Below, piece after piece: positions 19,479 to 29,051 of a stretch of 64,000 nucleotides of DNA (position 1 is its first letter; every line of letters starts with the position of its first letter). Source of the stretch: Pseudoalteromonas sp. '520P1 No. 423'. Its GTDB lineage: Bacteria > Pseudomonadota > Gammaproteobacteria > Enterobacterales > Alteromonadaceae. A model generated the notes under the pieces. The model saw only the letters and a list, made by a program, of their open reading frames with translations. It was not told where the DNA came from and did no database searches. The translations under genes were made by a program, and so were the position numbers. The DNA is taken from assembly GCF_001269985.1 (NCBI RefSeq), contig NZ_BBZB01000002.1, forward strand, positions 186,001 through 250,000. The letters run 5' to 3'.

Positions 19479-20813
19479 TTGGATCTAGTTAAACAAGTTG
19501 TATGGAAAGAAGGGAGTTTTATCTCCCCACAACACTTTCAACAGCAAGCGTTGCATTTTAAATCTTATATGCAAAATTATGCAGGCACGCAGGGCTATTC
19601 TGGTCACTATGGTTTAAGTGATATCACTGTAAATACTGATTTGCTAAAAATAGGCAAAATAGCCGTTACTTTTTGTAATGGCTTATTTCCTGATGGCCAT
19701 TACTTTTTACTTGATGAAGAAATTATCATTGATGTACCTGAAGATGCTGTAAAAAAGACGGTATATATATCAATACCATTAGCATTAAAAGGCGCACCAG
19801 CATACGGTGAAAAAAACACTGAAGCTACGCGATATTTATGCCAAACAATCACCAGTTATAATAATACTTCAGCACAAAGTGACTCTGTTGAATTAGAGGT
19901 CGCCAAAGATAACGTATGTTTATCTATTGGTAAAACTGATATGGCAGGGTACGTATCATTTCCTATCGCACGTATCTTAGAAACACGTGAAACCGGTGAA
20001 GTGGTATTTGATAGTAGTTTTATTCCTGCATGTATTCACTTTCAAGCATCAATTTACTTGTTCGATAAAGTTAAAATGCTACAAAGTCTATTACAGATCA
20101 GAGCCAAAGAGGTGCATAAACGCATAGCAGTCGGCCAAGAAAGTAAAAGTGAGCAAACCCTATATAAAGACTTCTTATGGCTGCAAACATTAAATAGATG
20201 GCTACCATGGAGCGATTGGGTTAAGCAAGATATGCAATACTCAACACACCAGATTTACCGTGATTTAACCACATTATCAGCTGAACTATCAGGATTAACA
20301 CCTGAGCTACCACATGCATTCCCAAAACTTAATTATGATGACTTATATAGCGTATTTAGTCCGATATTTATGAAATTACGTAGTCAGCTGAGCATGGTGT
20401 TACAAGATTCAGTCATTGAATTTAAATGGGATGACCAACTATTTGAAAAACGCAGGCTATTACGCACGATAATTAATGATCCTGACAATATGAGTAAACG
20501 TCGCTTTGTCATGAGCGTAGAATCTTCATTATCTAATGATGAAATAGCACAAAGCATGCCGCAAGCTGCGACTTTAGCAGGTAATAGTAATATTGTAGAA
20601 CTCGTTCGTAATGCCATGTCAGGTATCGAGTTGATGCATTTAATGGTTGCACCAAATGAATTAAAACCAAAATCAACTGCGACTTACTTTGAAGTCAATA
20701 CTCAAAATAATTTATGGCAAGATATGCTCAAAAAAGGAGAAACTCTAAATATGCATATAGACAATCGCATACTAGATTTAAAAGTAACCTTATTTGCATT
20801 GTCATTAGGGTAA
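19479..20813 (+). CDS. tssK: T6SS baseplate protein TssK
   Basis: TssK links the baseplate to the membrane complex. The 444-residue product begins VVWKEGSFISPQHFQQQ, the diagnostic TssK opening (WxEGxFLxPQHFQ). To include this block the start must be TTG at 19479, with a strong AGGAG at 19467-19471; no ATG or GTG is better placed. The middle and C-terminal parts (RAKEVHKRIAVGQES, PHAFPKLNYDDLY, LMVAPNELKP) also match the family. TTG initiation may lower its translation compared with its neighbours. Confidence 0.92.
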   Translation: MDLVKQVVWKEGSFISPQHFQQQALHFKSYMQNYAGTQGYSGHYGLSDITVNTDLLKIGKIAVTFCNGLFPDGHYFLLDEEIIIDVPEDAVKKTVYISIPLALKGAPAYGEKNTEATRYLCQTITSYNNTSAQSDSVELEVAKDNVCLSIGKTDMAGYVSFPIARILETRETGEVVFDSSFIPACIHFQASIYLFDKVKMLQSLLQIRAKEVHKRIAVGQESKSEQTLYKDFLWLQTLNRWLPWSDWVKQDMQYSTHQIYRDLTTLSAELSGLTPELPHAFPKLNYDDLYSVFSPIFMKLRSQLSMVLQDSVIEFKWDDQLFEKRRLLRTIINDPDNMSKRRFVMSVESSLSNDEIAQSMPQAATLAGNSNIVELVRNAMSGIELMHLMVAPNELKPKSTATYFEVNTQNNLWQDMLKKGETLNMHIDNRILDLKVTLFALSLG

Positions 20814-20824
20814 AGTAGAGAAAT

Positions 20825-21979
20825 ATGCCTGATATAAATTGCCCAACAATACCGATAGATTTTAGCGATAAAATACAAAAAGAGCAGTCATTGTTTAATT
20901 ATAATGACAATGCACTTTATAACTTAAGTGTGCCGCTTTTATCTATCATTTTAACTTTGTCTCGCTTACCTAAGCCTGAAAATCTAGCGTTATTTAAAAA
21001 CTTATTAAAGCAACATATTGTAAATTTAAGTGAACAAGGCAAAAACCTTGACTATCCATCAGCAGTGATAGATAAGCTATGTTGCTTACATTGTATCGTG
21101 TTAGATGAGTTTATCATTCATGGTGCCTGGGGCGATGATGCTGGATGGGAAAATAACACACTTTTAAGTGAGCTATTTGGTTTAAAAAATGGTGGAGACT
21201 TATTTTTTACCATTACAGACAAAGCATTAAAACAAGCAGCAAAAATGCAAGGGCTGCTTGAACTGAGTTATGTGTTCTTACAAATGGGTTTTAAAGGTAG
21301 ATATCGTTCTAGGCAGTCAGATCAATTAGGTGTAATCACCAAACAAATCCATCAGTCTATCGATAACCCTGACAAAACTGCTGGCATCTTATTAAAAGAT
21401 GCACCAATTGCTAAATCACTCTTTTTAAAAAATGGTGCGCGATATTTTTCATTTACGGTCGTGATTTTATTAACACTCACCTTAGTCTTTGCCTTTTTTG
21501 ATTACTGGTTTAAAGAAACTTATGAGCTGCGCTCAAAAGAGTTTAATGAATTACAAAAAGTCACAGCTAATTATATTTTAAATACGCAAACTAAAGATAT
21601 TATCTACATCAGTACCGATGAAGACATACATGCCGTTAAAAATTTAACACAAACACATTCTGCAGCTGAACCAATTTCTAATACTGTGTCAGGGTATAAA
21701 CATAACGATCTAGATTTAACCCAAGTAGAAACAATTAAGCCTAGCAATTTTAGAGTGCAACTCGCATCTTTTTCATCACAGGCCAATGCAAATAAATATC
21801 TAAATAAATTATCAAACAGCAATTACGTACTTTCTATCATGCCTATCGGGTCATATTTTATTGTTTACAGTACAGCCCAAACAGTAAGCGACTCTAAAGT
21901 ACAGCAAAAATATTTTAAGGATAATTACCAAATATCAACAGTTAGAGTTGAAATTGAAGATAATGGTAACCAACAATGA
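20825..21979 (+). CDS. tssL: T6SS inner-membrane protein TssL with C-terminal SPOR-like domain
   Basis: TssL (DotU family) forms the inner-membrane complex with TssM. The 384-residue protein has the cytoplasmic DotU domain (about 20-205) with the YPSAVIDKLCCLHCIVLDEF and FLQMGFKGRYR motifs, one membrane helix (about 212-235), a periplasmic linker and a C-terminal domain (about 307-375) opening VQLASFSSQANANKYLNKL. That pattern fits a SPOR peptidoglycan-binding domain (VQxGSF...A...L). Many TssL proteins are fused to an OmpA-like anchor instead. Its stop overlaps the tssM ATG (ATGA). Confidence 0.88.
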   Translation: MPDINCPTIPIDFSDKIQKEQSLFNYNDNALYNLSVPLLSIILTLSRLPKPENLALFKNLLKQHIVNLSEQGKNLDYPSAVIDKLCCLHCIVLDEFIIHGAWGDDAGWENNTLLSELFGLKNGGDLFFTITDKALKQAAKMQGLLELSYVFLQMGFKGRYRSRQSDQLGVITKQIHQSIDNPDKTAGILLKDAPIAKSLFLKNGARYFSFTVVILLTLTLVFAFFDYWFKETYELRSKEFNELQKVTANYILNTQTKDIIYISTDEDIHAVKNLTQTHSAAEPISNTVSGYKHNDLDLTQVETIKPSNFRVQLASFSSQANANKYLNKLSNSNYVLSIMPIGSYFIVYSTAQTVSDSKVQQKYFKDNYQISTVRVEIEDNGNQQ

Positions 21980-24900
21980 TGACTTTTACGCTCACAAAAA
22001 AACACCTGATAGGTAGTATTTTATTTTCTTTATTTACGGGGTTTTCTCTGGCTTGGTGGCTAGTTCCTAACCTTGGTTGGATGTTTGCTTCTGCCGCTAT
22101 TTTAATCTTAATTACTAGCTGTATTTTATGGTTTTTAAATCGTGATAACGCAACGATAAAACAACAAAAGAATCTTGAAAAACAAGACGGTAAACTTGTA
22201 AAAACCATGTTTTCGCTCTTTATGACAGGCCTAAAAGACCGGGGAATGATCAAAAGAAAATATCGTTTACCTTGGTATTTATATATAACAAATGATCTAA
22301 AAAGCGATGATGCCGTTTTAACACAAATGGGTTTTAGAAATAATACAAATTCAGCCATCAGTGAAAAACTGCCGGTTTCAATTTGGCTTAAAAATGATGC
22401 TGTAGTATTAACAGTTGAGATATCAGATCAAGACAGACGTTCATTAAACTGCCTAAAGTTATTACTTAAACAAGCTAAAAAGTTTAGGTCTCGTCAAACC
22501 TTAAATGGCATAATGATCAGTCAATCTGTTGATAACCTGATCAGTAATAATAAAAATAATGCCCAACAGATCACTAGTGATTTACGTTTAGTGATAGATG
22601 AAACACAAAGCTTATGCGGTCAAAAACTGCCAATTTATGTATTATTTAATCAAATGGCAGGCCTATCTGATTTTTGCCAATTTTTTGCTTCTTTAGATGA
22701 AGAACAACTTAATGGTAACTTTGGTGCCTTAAATGTTAAAAATGCAAATCTTGGTAAGTTTTCTATCAGTTGGTTTGAAAAAGCTTATGACACTATTTGT
22801 AAGCGAATGGGACAAACTACTTTAACAGCATTAGATAGCCAATTAAGCGAACAATTTAGACGCTCTGTGGTCGCAGCACCCGTTCAGTTAAAACAAATTC
22901 AACCTGATATAGGTTATTTTTTAGAACAATTATTTACAGCAAAAAACTATGAGTTTAGGGGGTTCTTTTTTACCAATACACAACAGGTATCACAAGCAAC
23001 CGATCCATTAACTAAACAAATTGCTTATCAACTAGGTTTTAATGAAATGCTACAAAGTGATAATGTAAAATTACCACACAGTATCTTCATTAGTCAGTTA
23101 TTTGATAAAATGATTCGCCCTGAAGCAGGATTAGCGGGCATAAACATAAATAGCAAACGTCTATTTTGGGGTTTTCAGATCAGTTATAGTCTGGCTATTT
23201 TGACAATCGTTATATCAGCCATTGCACTTTTAAAAGTCAATTTTGATCATTACCAACCTTTAAATGAAAAAACACTACAGCAACTTAAACGCTATAAAAA
23301 TGTCGTACGAAAATCACCTTATGATATTGAAGAGCTTGTACTTAATGTAAATAACTTACAAATGATCAGAAATATCTACATTGATTATAGCAGGCCTACA
23401 CCATTTTATATCTCAGATATGATCCCCAACCCTCAATTATCACAATCAGTAAAAGAAGCTTACCACAATGAGCTTAAAGACGTTTTATTACCCTCTTTAG
23501 TGCATTACCTAGAAGATGAGTTATTTGTTTACGAAATGCTTGGTGACAGCCTTCAAACAGCAAAACTATTAAACTTAAATGAAGAATTACAACTGCACGA
23601 TAAAAAGTCATGGGATCATTTAAAAACGTACTACAAGCAATCTTTTATTAAAGAAGGTCACTCAGAAGAAAATACATTAAAAAACTTAATTGTATTAATG
23701 GATGATTTGCACGCATTAGGTGTACCTAAAGTAGACCTTAATCAGACTTTAATTACGCAATCTAAGGCCAGTATCAATAAGATAAACACCACTAAAGTGT
23801 TATTTGAATATATTAATGAACTTCCAGAATTTTCATCTATGGTAGATATTAGTAGTGAGCTCGGCAATAACTTTCCCGATCTGTATCAATTTAAAAATGA
23901 GTCTCAAAATCAATTTATACCTATGATTTTTACGCCTCAAGGATTTGCAGGCATGAATTTGAATGCTGATTCTGACTTAATACAAAGCCTAATTGATAAT
24001 AACAAATCACTTTTAGGCCATTCATTAAATGATTTTGAAATTGATAATATTGCTAAAAGCTTACAACGATACTATCAAAGAGAATATGTTCAATATTGGG
24101 TAGATTTTATTGATGGTATTACGCTTAAATCTATCAATAACGAAAATTTGATGCATGCCCTATCTTTAATGTCATCAAAAACTAATGCACCTCAAAATCG
24201 GTTATATGATGCAATTAGCTATTATACCTCGCCTCAGATTGCCATAAAAAAAGCTGAGAAGTCTGAACTTGAGAAAAAAGAGCAGGCTGTAGAGTCATTA
24301 TTAAAGCCTGTCAATGAGCAAGTTATTATGGCGAATAATATTAAAGCCGAATTCAGTGTTTATCATAGATTTGTGAAAAAAGACGATAAAGGTCTCAGTG
24401 AACTCATTCATTTACACGATAACATTACGCAAGTTGCAATTTGGTTTAAAGATATTCAAGACAATAAAGATATCGGTGCATATTTATTTGAACAACTGAC
24501 TTCAAATAAGAAAGACCAAAGTCTATACCAACTTGCAAAAATGCAATTGTCTATTCCTAAAATTGATTTACACATCTCTGGTATTATTAATACAATTAAC
24601 CAACAAGTGAATACATCTGTTTCAAAACACGTGAATAAAATTTGGCAAAAACAGATCAGTAATCCATTTAACTTACAATTTGCCAATAAGTTTCCGTTTA
24701 ACTTAAAAAGTCAAAACAATGTTAGTTTTAAGCTATTTAATAAATACTTTAAACCAGAGGGTGTGTTTGATAAGTTTAATAGCTTAATGTTAAATAAATT
24801 CTCTCAAACTGACCAAGGCCTAGTTTTAAATGGCTTTACACAAGACAGTCAGTTAAGTATTTCATCTGATATAGATAAAAAATTTAATGATTTAAAAATC

Positions 24901-25320
24901 ATTCAACAAACTTTATATCAAGAAAATGGCAATCAAGCGTCGATATCTTTTCAGTTAAAAACAAACTCAATGTCTGCTTCATTATTAAATTTTGAGCTCT
25001 TCTCGCAAAGAACCTTATTTAATTATGAACATGGCCCGAAACTTTGGAAAAACTACGTTTGGCCTGAATTTACGACTCAAAACCCACTGTTAACCATTTT
25101 TACAGATACACAAAATAAAAAGGTAACTAAGGAATATAAAAGTGATTGGGCATGGTTACGTTTAGTTTATAAGTACTATCAAACAGGTAATGAAAACACA
25201 CAAATAAAGATAGTTGAGGATAAATCTCAAGTAACTTTATCTTTATTAGTAGAAAGTGAAAACAACCCGTTTGAGCCTCACTTCTTTAGTAAGATAAAGT
25301 TTCCTGAAAAACTACTTTAA
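21976..25320 (+). CDS. tssM: T6SS inner-membrane protein TssM (IcmF)
   Basis: TssM spans the envelope and contacts TssL and TssJ. The 1114-residue protein has two N-terminal helices (about 11-53), a cytoplasmic IcmF-related domain, a third helix (about 399-420) and a long periplasmic region ending in the VasK-type C-terminal fold. At the place where TssM NTPase domains carry a Walker A loop just after the YxLPWYL strand (about residues 96-113), the sequence reads YITNDLKSDDAV, with no GxxxxGK[ST]. So this copy probably does not hydrolyse nucleotide; some working TssM proteins also lack the motif. It is the last gene of the operon, with a strong hairpin 14 bases beyond. Confidence 0.92.
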   Translation: MMTFTLTKKHLIGSILFSLFTGFSLAWWLVPNLGWMFASAAILILITSCILWFLNRDNATIKQQKNLEKQDGKLVKTMFSLFMTGLKDRGMIKRKYRLPWYLYITNDLKSDDAVLTQMGFRNNTNSAISEKLPVSIWLKNDAVVLTVEISDQDRRSLNCLKLLLKQAKKFRSRQTLNGIMISQSVDNLISNNKNNAQQITSDLRLVIDETQSLCGQKLPIYVLFNQMAGLSDFCQFFASLDEEQLNGNFGALNVKNANLGKFSISWFEKAYDTICKRMGQTTLTALDSQLSEQFRRSVVAAPVQLKQIQPDIGYFLEQLFTAKNYEFRGFFFTNTQQVSQATDPLTKQIAYQLGFNEMLQSDNVKLPHSIFISQLFDKMIRPEAGLAGININSKRLFWGFQISYSLAILTIVISAIALLKVNFDHYQPLNEKTLQQLKRYKNVVRKSPYDIEELVLNVNNLQMIRNIYIDYSRPTPFYISDMIPNPQLSQSVKEAYHNELKDVLLPSLVHYLEDELFVYEMLGDSLQTAKLLNLNEELQLHDKKSWDHLKTYYKQSFIKEGHSEENTLKNLIVLMDDLHALGVPKVDLNQTLITQSKASINKINTTKVLFEYINELPEFSSMVDISSELGNNFPDLYQFKNESQNQFIPMIFTPQGFAGMNLNADSDLIQSLIDNNKSLLGHSLNDFEIDNIAKSLQRYYQREYVQYWVDFIDGITLKSINNENLMHALSLMSSKTNAPQNRLYDAISYYTSPQIAIKKAEKSELEKKEQAVESLLKPVNEQVIMANNIKAEFSVYHRFVKKDDKGLSELIHLHDNITQVAIWFKDIQDNKDIGAYLFEQLTSNKKDQSLYQLAKMQLSIPKIDLHISGIINTINQQVNTSVSKHVNKIWQKQISNPFNLQFANKFPFNLKSQNNVSFKLFNKYFKPEGVFDKFNSLMLNKFSQTDQGLVLNGFTQDSQLSISSDIDKKFNDLKIIQQTLYQENGNQASISFQLKTNSMSASLLNFELFSQRTLFNYEHGPKLWKNYVWPEFTTQNPLLTIFTDTQNKKVTKEYKSDWAWLRLVYKYYQTGNENTQIKIVEDKSQVTLSLLVESENNPFEPHFFSKIKFPEKLL

Positions 25321-25334
25321 AACCAGCTTCAACC

Positions 25335-25374
25335 TTTATTAACCTCAGGGCTGTTAAGCTCTGAGGTTAATAAA
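25335..25374. terminator. Hairpin between tssM and the convergent hydrolase gene
   Basis: A perfect 14-base inverted repeat, TTTATTAACCTCAG (25335-25348) with its complement (25361-25374). The inner bases can extend the stem to about 18 pairs around a GTTA tetraloop. It sits between the ends of two convergent genes, so it probably terminates the T6SS operon and the opposite strand. The flanking A/T-rich ends fit bidirectional termination, although no long T-run follows. Confidence 0.75.
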
Positions 25375-25376
25375 TG

Positions 25377-26786
25377 TTATTTACAGATCCCTCGCTTATT
25401 CAATAAACCATTGGTTACATGATGATTACATGCACGTTCTAGATTAGTTTTTGCTTTCAAAGAATCAACAAAAGTATTGGTAATGAAAGAGAATAACTTT
25501 AGTGACTCATTGCCAAGGCCGCTCCAAAGTATTTGATAAGCCAACTCAGATAAACTTGCCTCATTAAAATTATATTCTCCTTTTTTAGCCTCTAAACCAG
25601 TCAAAGTCTGCTCAAAAGTTCCTGCTATAAGGCTTTTTATTAAAATCAGAGATACATCATTTTCACGGTTTTTAAGTGGCTGATTATACAATACATCTGC
25701 AATATCAAATGTAAGTTGCTGTTTTAAAAAGTAGCTTATTCCCACATTGCTCAAAATAATAATACTATGCTTATCATCTATAAAACGTGTCATCATAGAA
25801 CTATAGCCATCAAATTGACCATCATACATATGAACATTTACATTTTGTTTTTTACTAACGGGTACCTTGCCAACACGCCAGCTATATGAAATTTTAGGAT
25901 TAAATAAGCGCGTTTTACTTTGCTCATTGATCAATTGTTCACCATATAAAGCTAAATCAAACCTATGAAGATCCTTTGCACTTGCATAAATCGCAGAACC
26001 AGCACCAAATAAATTCATATCTTTTGCTACTTGCTCATGATAGCCGCCCTTCTTATCCCATTGATAGCCTTTTACAATACCAGAACTTAGTTCAAAACCA
26101 CTGGCGACACCTGACTTATTCATGTTTAAAGGCCGTAATATATTATTTTTTAAACTCTCTGAATAAGATTTACCTGTCGCTTTTTCTATTACTTTGCCTA
26201 CTAGGAAATATCCTAAATTTGAATAAAGGTAATCTGCTCCAGGAGCAAATTTTGGGGAAAGTTTGGCTATCATATTAATAAATGCTTGCTCTGAAGTTTG
26301 CTTATGAAAATTCACATCAAACCAACCATTAATGGCAAAGTGATCAGGTAAACCGGATGTGTGGCTTAGTAGCTGATGCAAAGTGACCTTTCGACCAAAG
26401 TTATTTTTAAATTCAAGGAAGTGATCAGCTAACGTATCAGTTAACTTTAGCTTGCCTTGCTCCTCAAGTTTGAGCATTAATGTTGCTGTAATAGGTTTGC
26501 TAAGCGATGCAAGTCCAAAAGCGTGGGCAGCTGTTGTTTTTTGATTGTCGACTCGGTCAGCAAAACCATAGGCTTTCTCAAAAACAATCTTTTCTGATTT
26601 GGCGACCAAAATCACGCCTTCAAAAGCATTATTAGAAGTGTAGCTATTTACAACCTTTTCAATTTTAATTTGTGTTTCATTCACCACCTCCATTGCTAAA
26701 TGATTATCTGCATTTGATGTAAAATTAAGGCCACACAGTAAGATAAAACTTATTAACACTTGACTCATTTTTTTTATAAATAACAT
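25377..26786 (-). CDS. Secreted serine hydrolase, class C beta-lactamase/PBP4* fold
   Basis: A 469-residue exported protein. A signal peptide (about 1-26) is followed by the beta-lactamase-related domain with the SxxK motif in ASLSKPI, the second motif YSN in YLYSNLGYF, and a C-terminal DGQFDGY at the site of the usual KTG or HxG triad. Proteins of this family are peptidases or esterases acting on D-amino-acid or ester bonds; few are true beta-lactamases, so resistance is not implied. The ATG has an AAGAAG site. A C-terminal extension of about 100 residues follows the domain. It lies 17 bases downstream of the truncated amidohydrolase on the same strand, suggesting a former two-gene operon. 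Confidence 0.82.
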   Translation of the reverse strand: MLFIKKMSQVLISFILLCGLNFTSNADNHLAMEVVNETQIKIEKVVNSYTSNNAFEGVILVAKSEKIVFEKAYGFADRVDNQKTTAAHAFGLASLSKPITATLMLKLEEQGKLKLTDTLADHFLEFKNNFGRKVTLHQLLSHTSGLPDHFAINGWFDVNFHKQTSEQAFINMIAKLSPKFAPGADYLYSNLGYFLVGKVIEKATGKSYSESLKNNILRPLNMNKSGVASGFELSSGIVKGYQWDKKGGYHEQVAKDMNLFGAGSAIYASAKDLHRFDLALYGEQLINEQSKTRLFNPKISYSWRVGKVPVSKKQNVNVHMYDGQFDGYSSMMTRFIDDKHSIIILSNVGISYFLKQQLTFDIADVLYNQPLKNRENDVSLILIKSLIAGTFEQTLTGLEAKKGEYNFNEASLSELAYQILWSGLGNESLKLFSFITNTFVDSLKAKTNLERACNHHVTNGLLNKRGICK

Positions 26787-26803
26787 TTTTTTCTTCTTAT
26801 ATC

Positions 26804-27715
26804 TTATTTAACAGCCAATGATTCACGATTGATTGCTATGCCTTTTACAATCACTTTATCGATTGCATTGTAAGCATCTATAGTGAGCAATGGATTTTGA
26901 TTAAGTAGAAGTAAATTAGCGACTTTACCGGGTTCGACTGTGCCATATTTATCATCTAAGCCAAAAGCTTTAGCATTATTGATTGTTGCTGCGGCTAAAA
27001 CTTCTTTATAATTTAAACCCGCTTTAAACAAATGCTGTAACTCCTTGTATGTTGAATAACCTGGCTGAGATACATATAAAGGTGCCGAAGGTGTATCGCT
27101 TGCCAGCACCATAGGTAAACCATTTTCTTTTAAATATTGAACAACCTTTTCTCCTTGAAAGATTTTACGATCTTGGTTTTGATGAATTTTTTCTAAAGGC
27201 ATATTATCGTAATCACCAAGGACAATTTCTTTAAACCATTGCCCTGCTTTACTTTGATACCAATTAAGTGCATTTGTTGAAACCACTTTTTTATAGAGCG
27301 GATCTGCCATAGTGTCATTGATAGTGATATTTTTTAAGCCATCCATTACACTAAAGGTTGGTTGAAAAATCATACCTTTGTTAATAATTTCGTCTAACAA
27401 AATCCTAATATCTTTAGGAATAGCTGGCTGGCGATTAAAGTCGAGCCAATTCCAAATGCCATGGGCAATCACATCAACATCTGACGCAATTGCAATCTGT
27501 TGCATATCAAATGCATTGGCATGTGCCATCATCATTAAACCATGCTTAGTTGCCGCAGCCCTTACCCGTTGTAATAACTGCTTGCTGATCAGCGGCCAAT
27601 CATTGTTATGGCCAAAACCATCTTCGATAAACACTTTGACGCAAATAGCACCATCTTCAGCCATACGTGCTACAACAGCCTCCGGCGTATGTTGCGTAAT
27701 ATCATAGTTTTTTGG
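26804..27715 (-). pseudogene. N-terminally truncated amidohydrolase
   Basis: The C-terminal two-thirds of an imidazolonepropionase/prolidase-like amidohydrolase. Present are the AAHAN-type and AHGIW metal-ligand histidines (MMMAHANAF, VIAHGIW), ASDTPSAP with the late catalytic aspartate, and the C-terminal YGTVEPGKVANLLLL. Missing are the signal peptide, the first beta strand and the HxH metal site. The coding frame can be followed upstream of the first ATG to 27715 and stops at a TAG (27716-27718), where homology to another gene begins on the opposite strand. Without HxH the enzyme cannot be active. It forms a former operon with the serine hydrolase downstream. Confidence 0.8.
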
Positions 27716-28152
27716 CTAGAATTTTTATTTTGCTGCAAATGAAAGAATACCAAACTGCACTAGACCTTTTAGTAAAACTGAATCCTGAAATATCAAAATC
27801 AGACACCATAGTCACTGAGCATAATATGAATATATTTTCACTCTATCACTTAATACAAAATCATGTAGATCAGCACAATACATTAACTACAACACAACTA
27901 AATCAACTTGCTTTATTATTTGATAAACAATCTATTGGGAACATTTCCCAAGCACAATGGCATTTACTTCAGGGTCAAATAGACAAATCCAAAGAAGTCG
28001 TGTTAAACATGCTTAATACTGGCTGGTTACCCGATTACAATATGGATATGTATCCTGAAGCGAGAATGAAAAAGCTATTTATAGAAACAGGACTTGGAGA
28101 AGATAAATATACAACACTACTTGAGGCAAATAGAATATTAGTGAGCAAATAA
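27712..28152 (+). pseudogene. C-terminal fragment of a TPR-type protein
   Basis: An open frame of 146 codons that begins at a weak TTG exactly where the opposite amidohydrolase breaks off. It reads as the tail of a larger helical-repeat protein: MKEYQTALDLLVKLNPEI, then LHRLxGxxDxA-like QWHLLQGQIDKSKEVV and a closing block with WLPDYNMDMYPEARM. This style is common at the C-terminus of winged-helix (CadC-like) regulators with TPR repeats in this bacterial group. No N-terminal domain or sensible ribosome site is present. It is most likely the remnant of a regulator once divergent from the amidohydrolase. Confidence 0.55.
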
Positions 28153-28314
28153 AGTTATACACAAAGTTACTATTTTTAGTAACGCTCAACAAATAGGGCT
28201 AACAATCTAAATTACATTGAAAATCGTACCTAATATGATATAAATCGTATTTTACGTTGTGTCACTTTCAAGCACTGCGTTTCTTTTATAGTTAAAGTTA
28301 ATTAGGTAGTAACA

Positions 28315-29031
28315 ATGAGCGTAGCACAAGATTTAGCCAAGCTTCGACGATTAAGCAATATCGTACATGGACCATTAAAACTCATTTTAAATGAAGTATT
28401 AGCATTAACCCCTTTAGTTGTAGAATGGATTGATGTGCAAACAAGTGGCTCGGCTGTATGCAGATATAAACCAAATAATATACGTCAATATGAAGTCCGA
28501 TATCAAATAGGCAATTTAGGTAATATGGTACATGAATTAACTCATGTCGCGATAAATGAATCTTTCGGTTTAGATTTTATCAATTACCCGAATTGGTCAG
28601 CTTTAAATTTACCTGAGCGCGATTTAGATACATTAGGCCGATGTAAAAATGAAGATTTACGCCAAACAAAGCAAATGAGTCATCAAATGAATATGGCTAA
28701 TACAGATGTGCTAGTGCGTATACAATCGTGGTCAAATGCTGCAACTGAATTAAGTCCAGAGCAAAAAAAAGAAATCTCGGATAAGCTTGTATATGGCATG
28801 ATCAATCCCCAAAAAGAAAGTATTACCGTACTAAATCAAATTTTAGTTTGGTTATTTGAATGGGGCTTTCCGATGATTGGTAAACATAAAAATAAACCCA
28901 TTGTAAATGCCCTTTACGAAGAGCTTAGTTTAGTGGTAAAAAATGCCTATAATGAGCGACAAAAAGGAAAAGCACATTTTTTATTACGCCAATCAGCTCA
29001 GCAAAGGCGCTTAGCCATGGGTTATGAATAA
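28315..29031 (+). CDS. Uncharacterised HExxH (zincin-like) protein
   Basis: A 238-residue protein I do not recognise. The clear feature is MVHELTHVAINESFG (about residues 77-91), an HExxH motif with hydrophobic flanks as in zinc metallopeptidases. No signal peptide or membrane helix precedes it, so it appears cytoplasmic. The C-terminal third is helical and basic (VKNAYNERQKGKAHFLLRQ). It is monocistronic, has its own ATG after an AGTAACA leader, and is followed by the RidA-like wreck. Possibilities include a peptidase or an effector or immunity-type protein; nothing in the sequence decides this. Confidence 0.6.
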   Translation: MSVAQDLAKLRRLSNIVHGPLKLILNEVLALTPLVVEWIDVQTSGSAVCRYKPNNIRQYEVRYQIGNLGNMVHELTHVAINESFGLDFINYPNWSALNLPERDLDTLGRCKNEDLRQTKQMSHQMNMANTDVLVRIQSWSNAATELSPEQKKEISDKLVYGMINPQKESITVLNQILVWLFEWGFPMIGKHKNKPIVNALYEELSLVVKNAYNERQKGKAHFLLRQSAQQRRLAMGYE

Positions 29032-29051
29032 AAAGCATAAAGGAAGTTTAG

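Noticed and set aside
25377..26786. Antibiotic-resistance beta-lactamase
   Set aside because: It has the SxxK/YxN fold motifs, but the class C-like serine hydrolase family is broad and true AmpC features were not seen.
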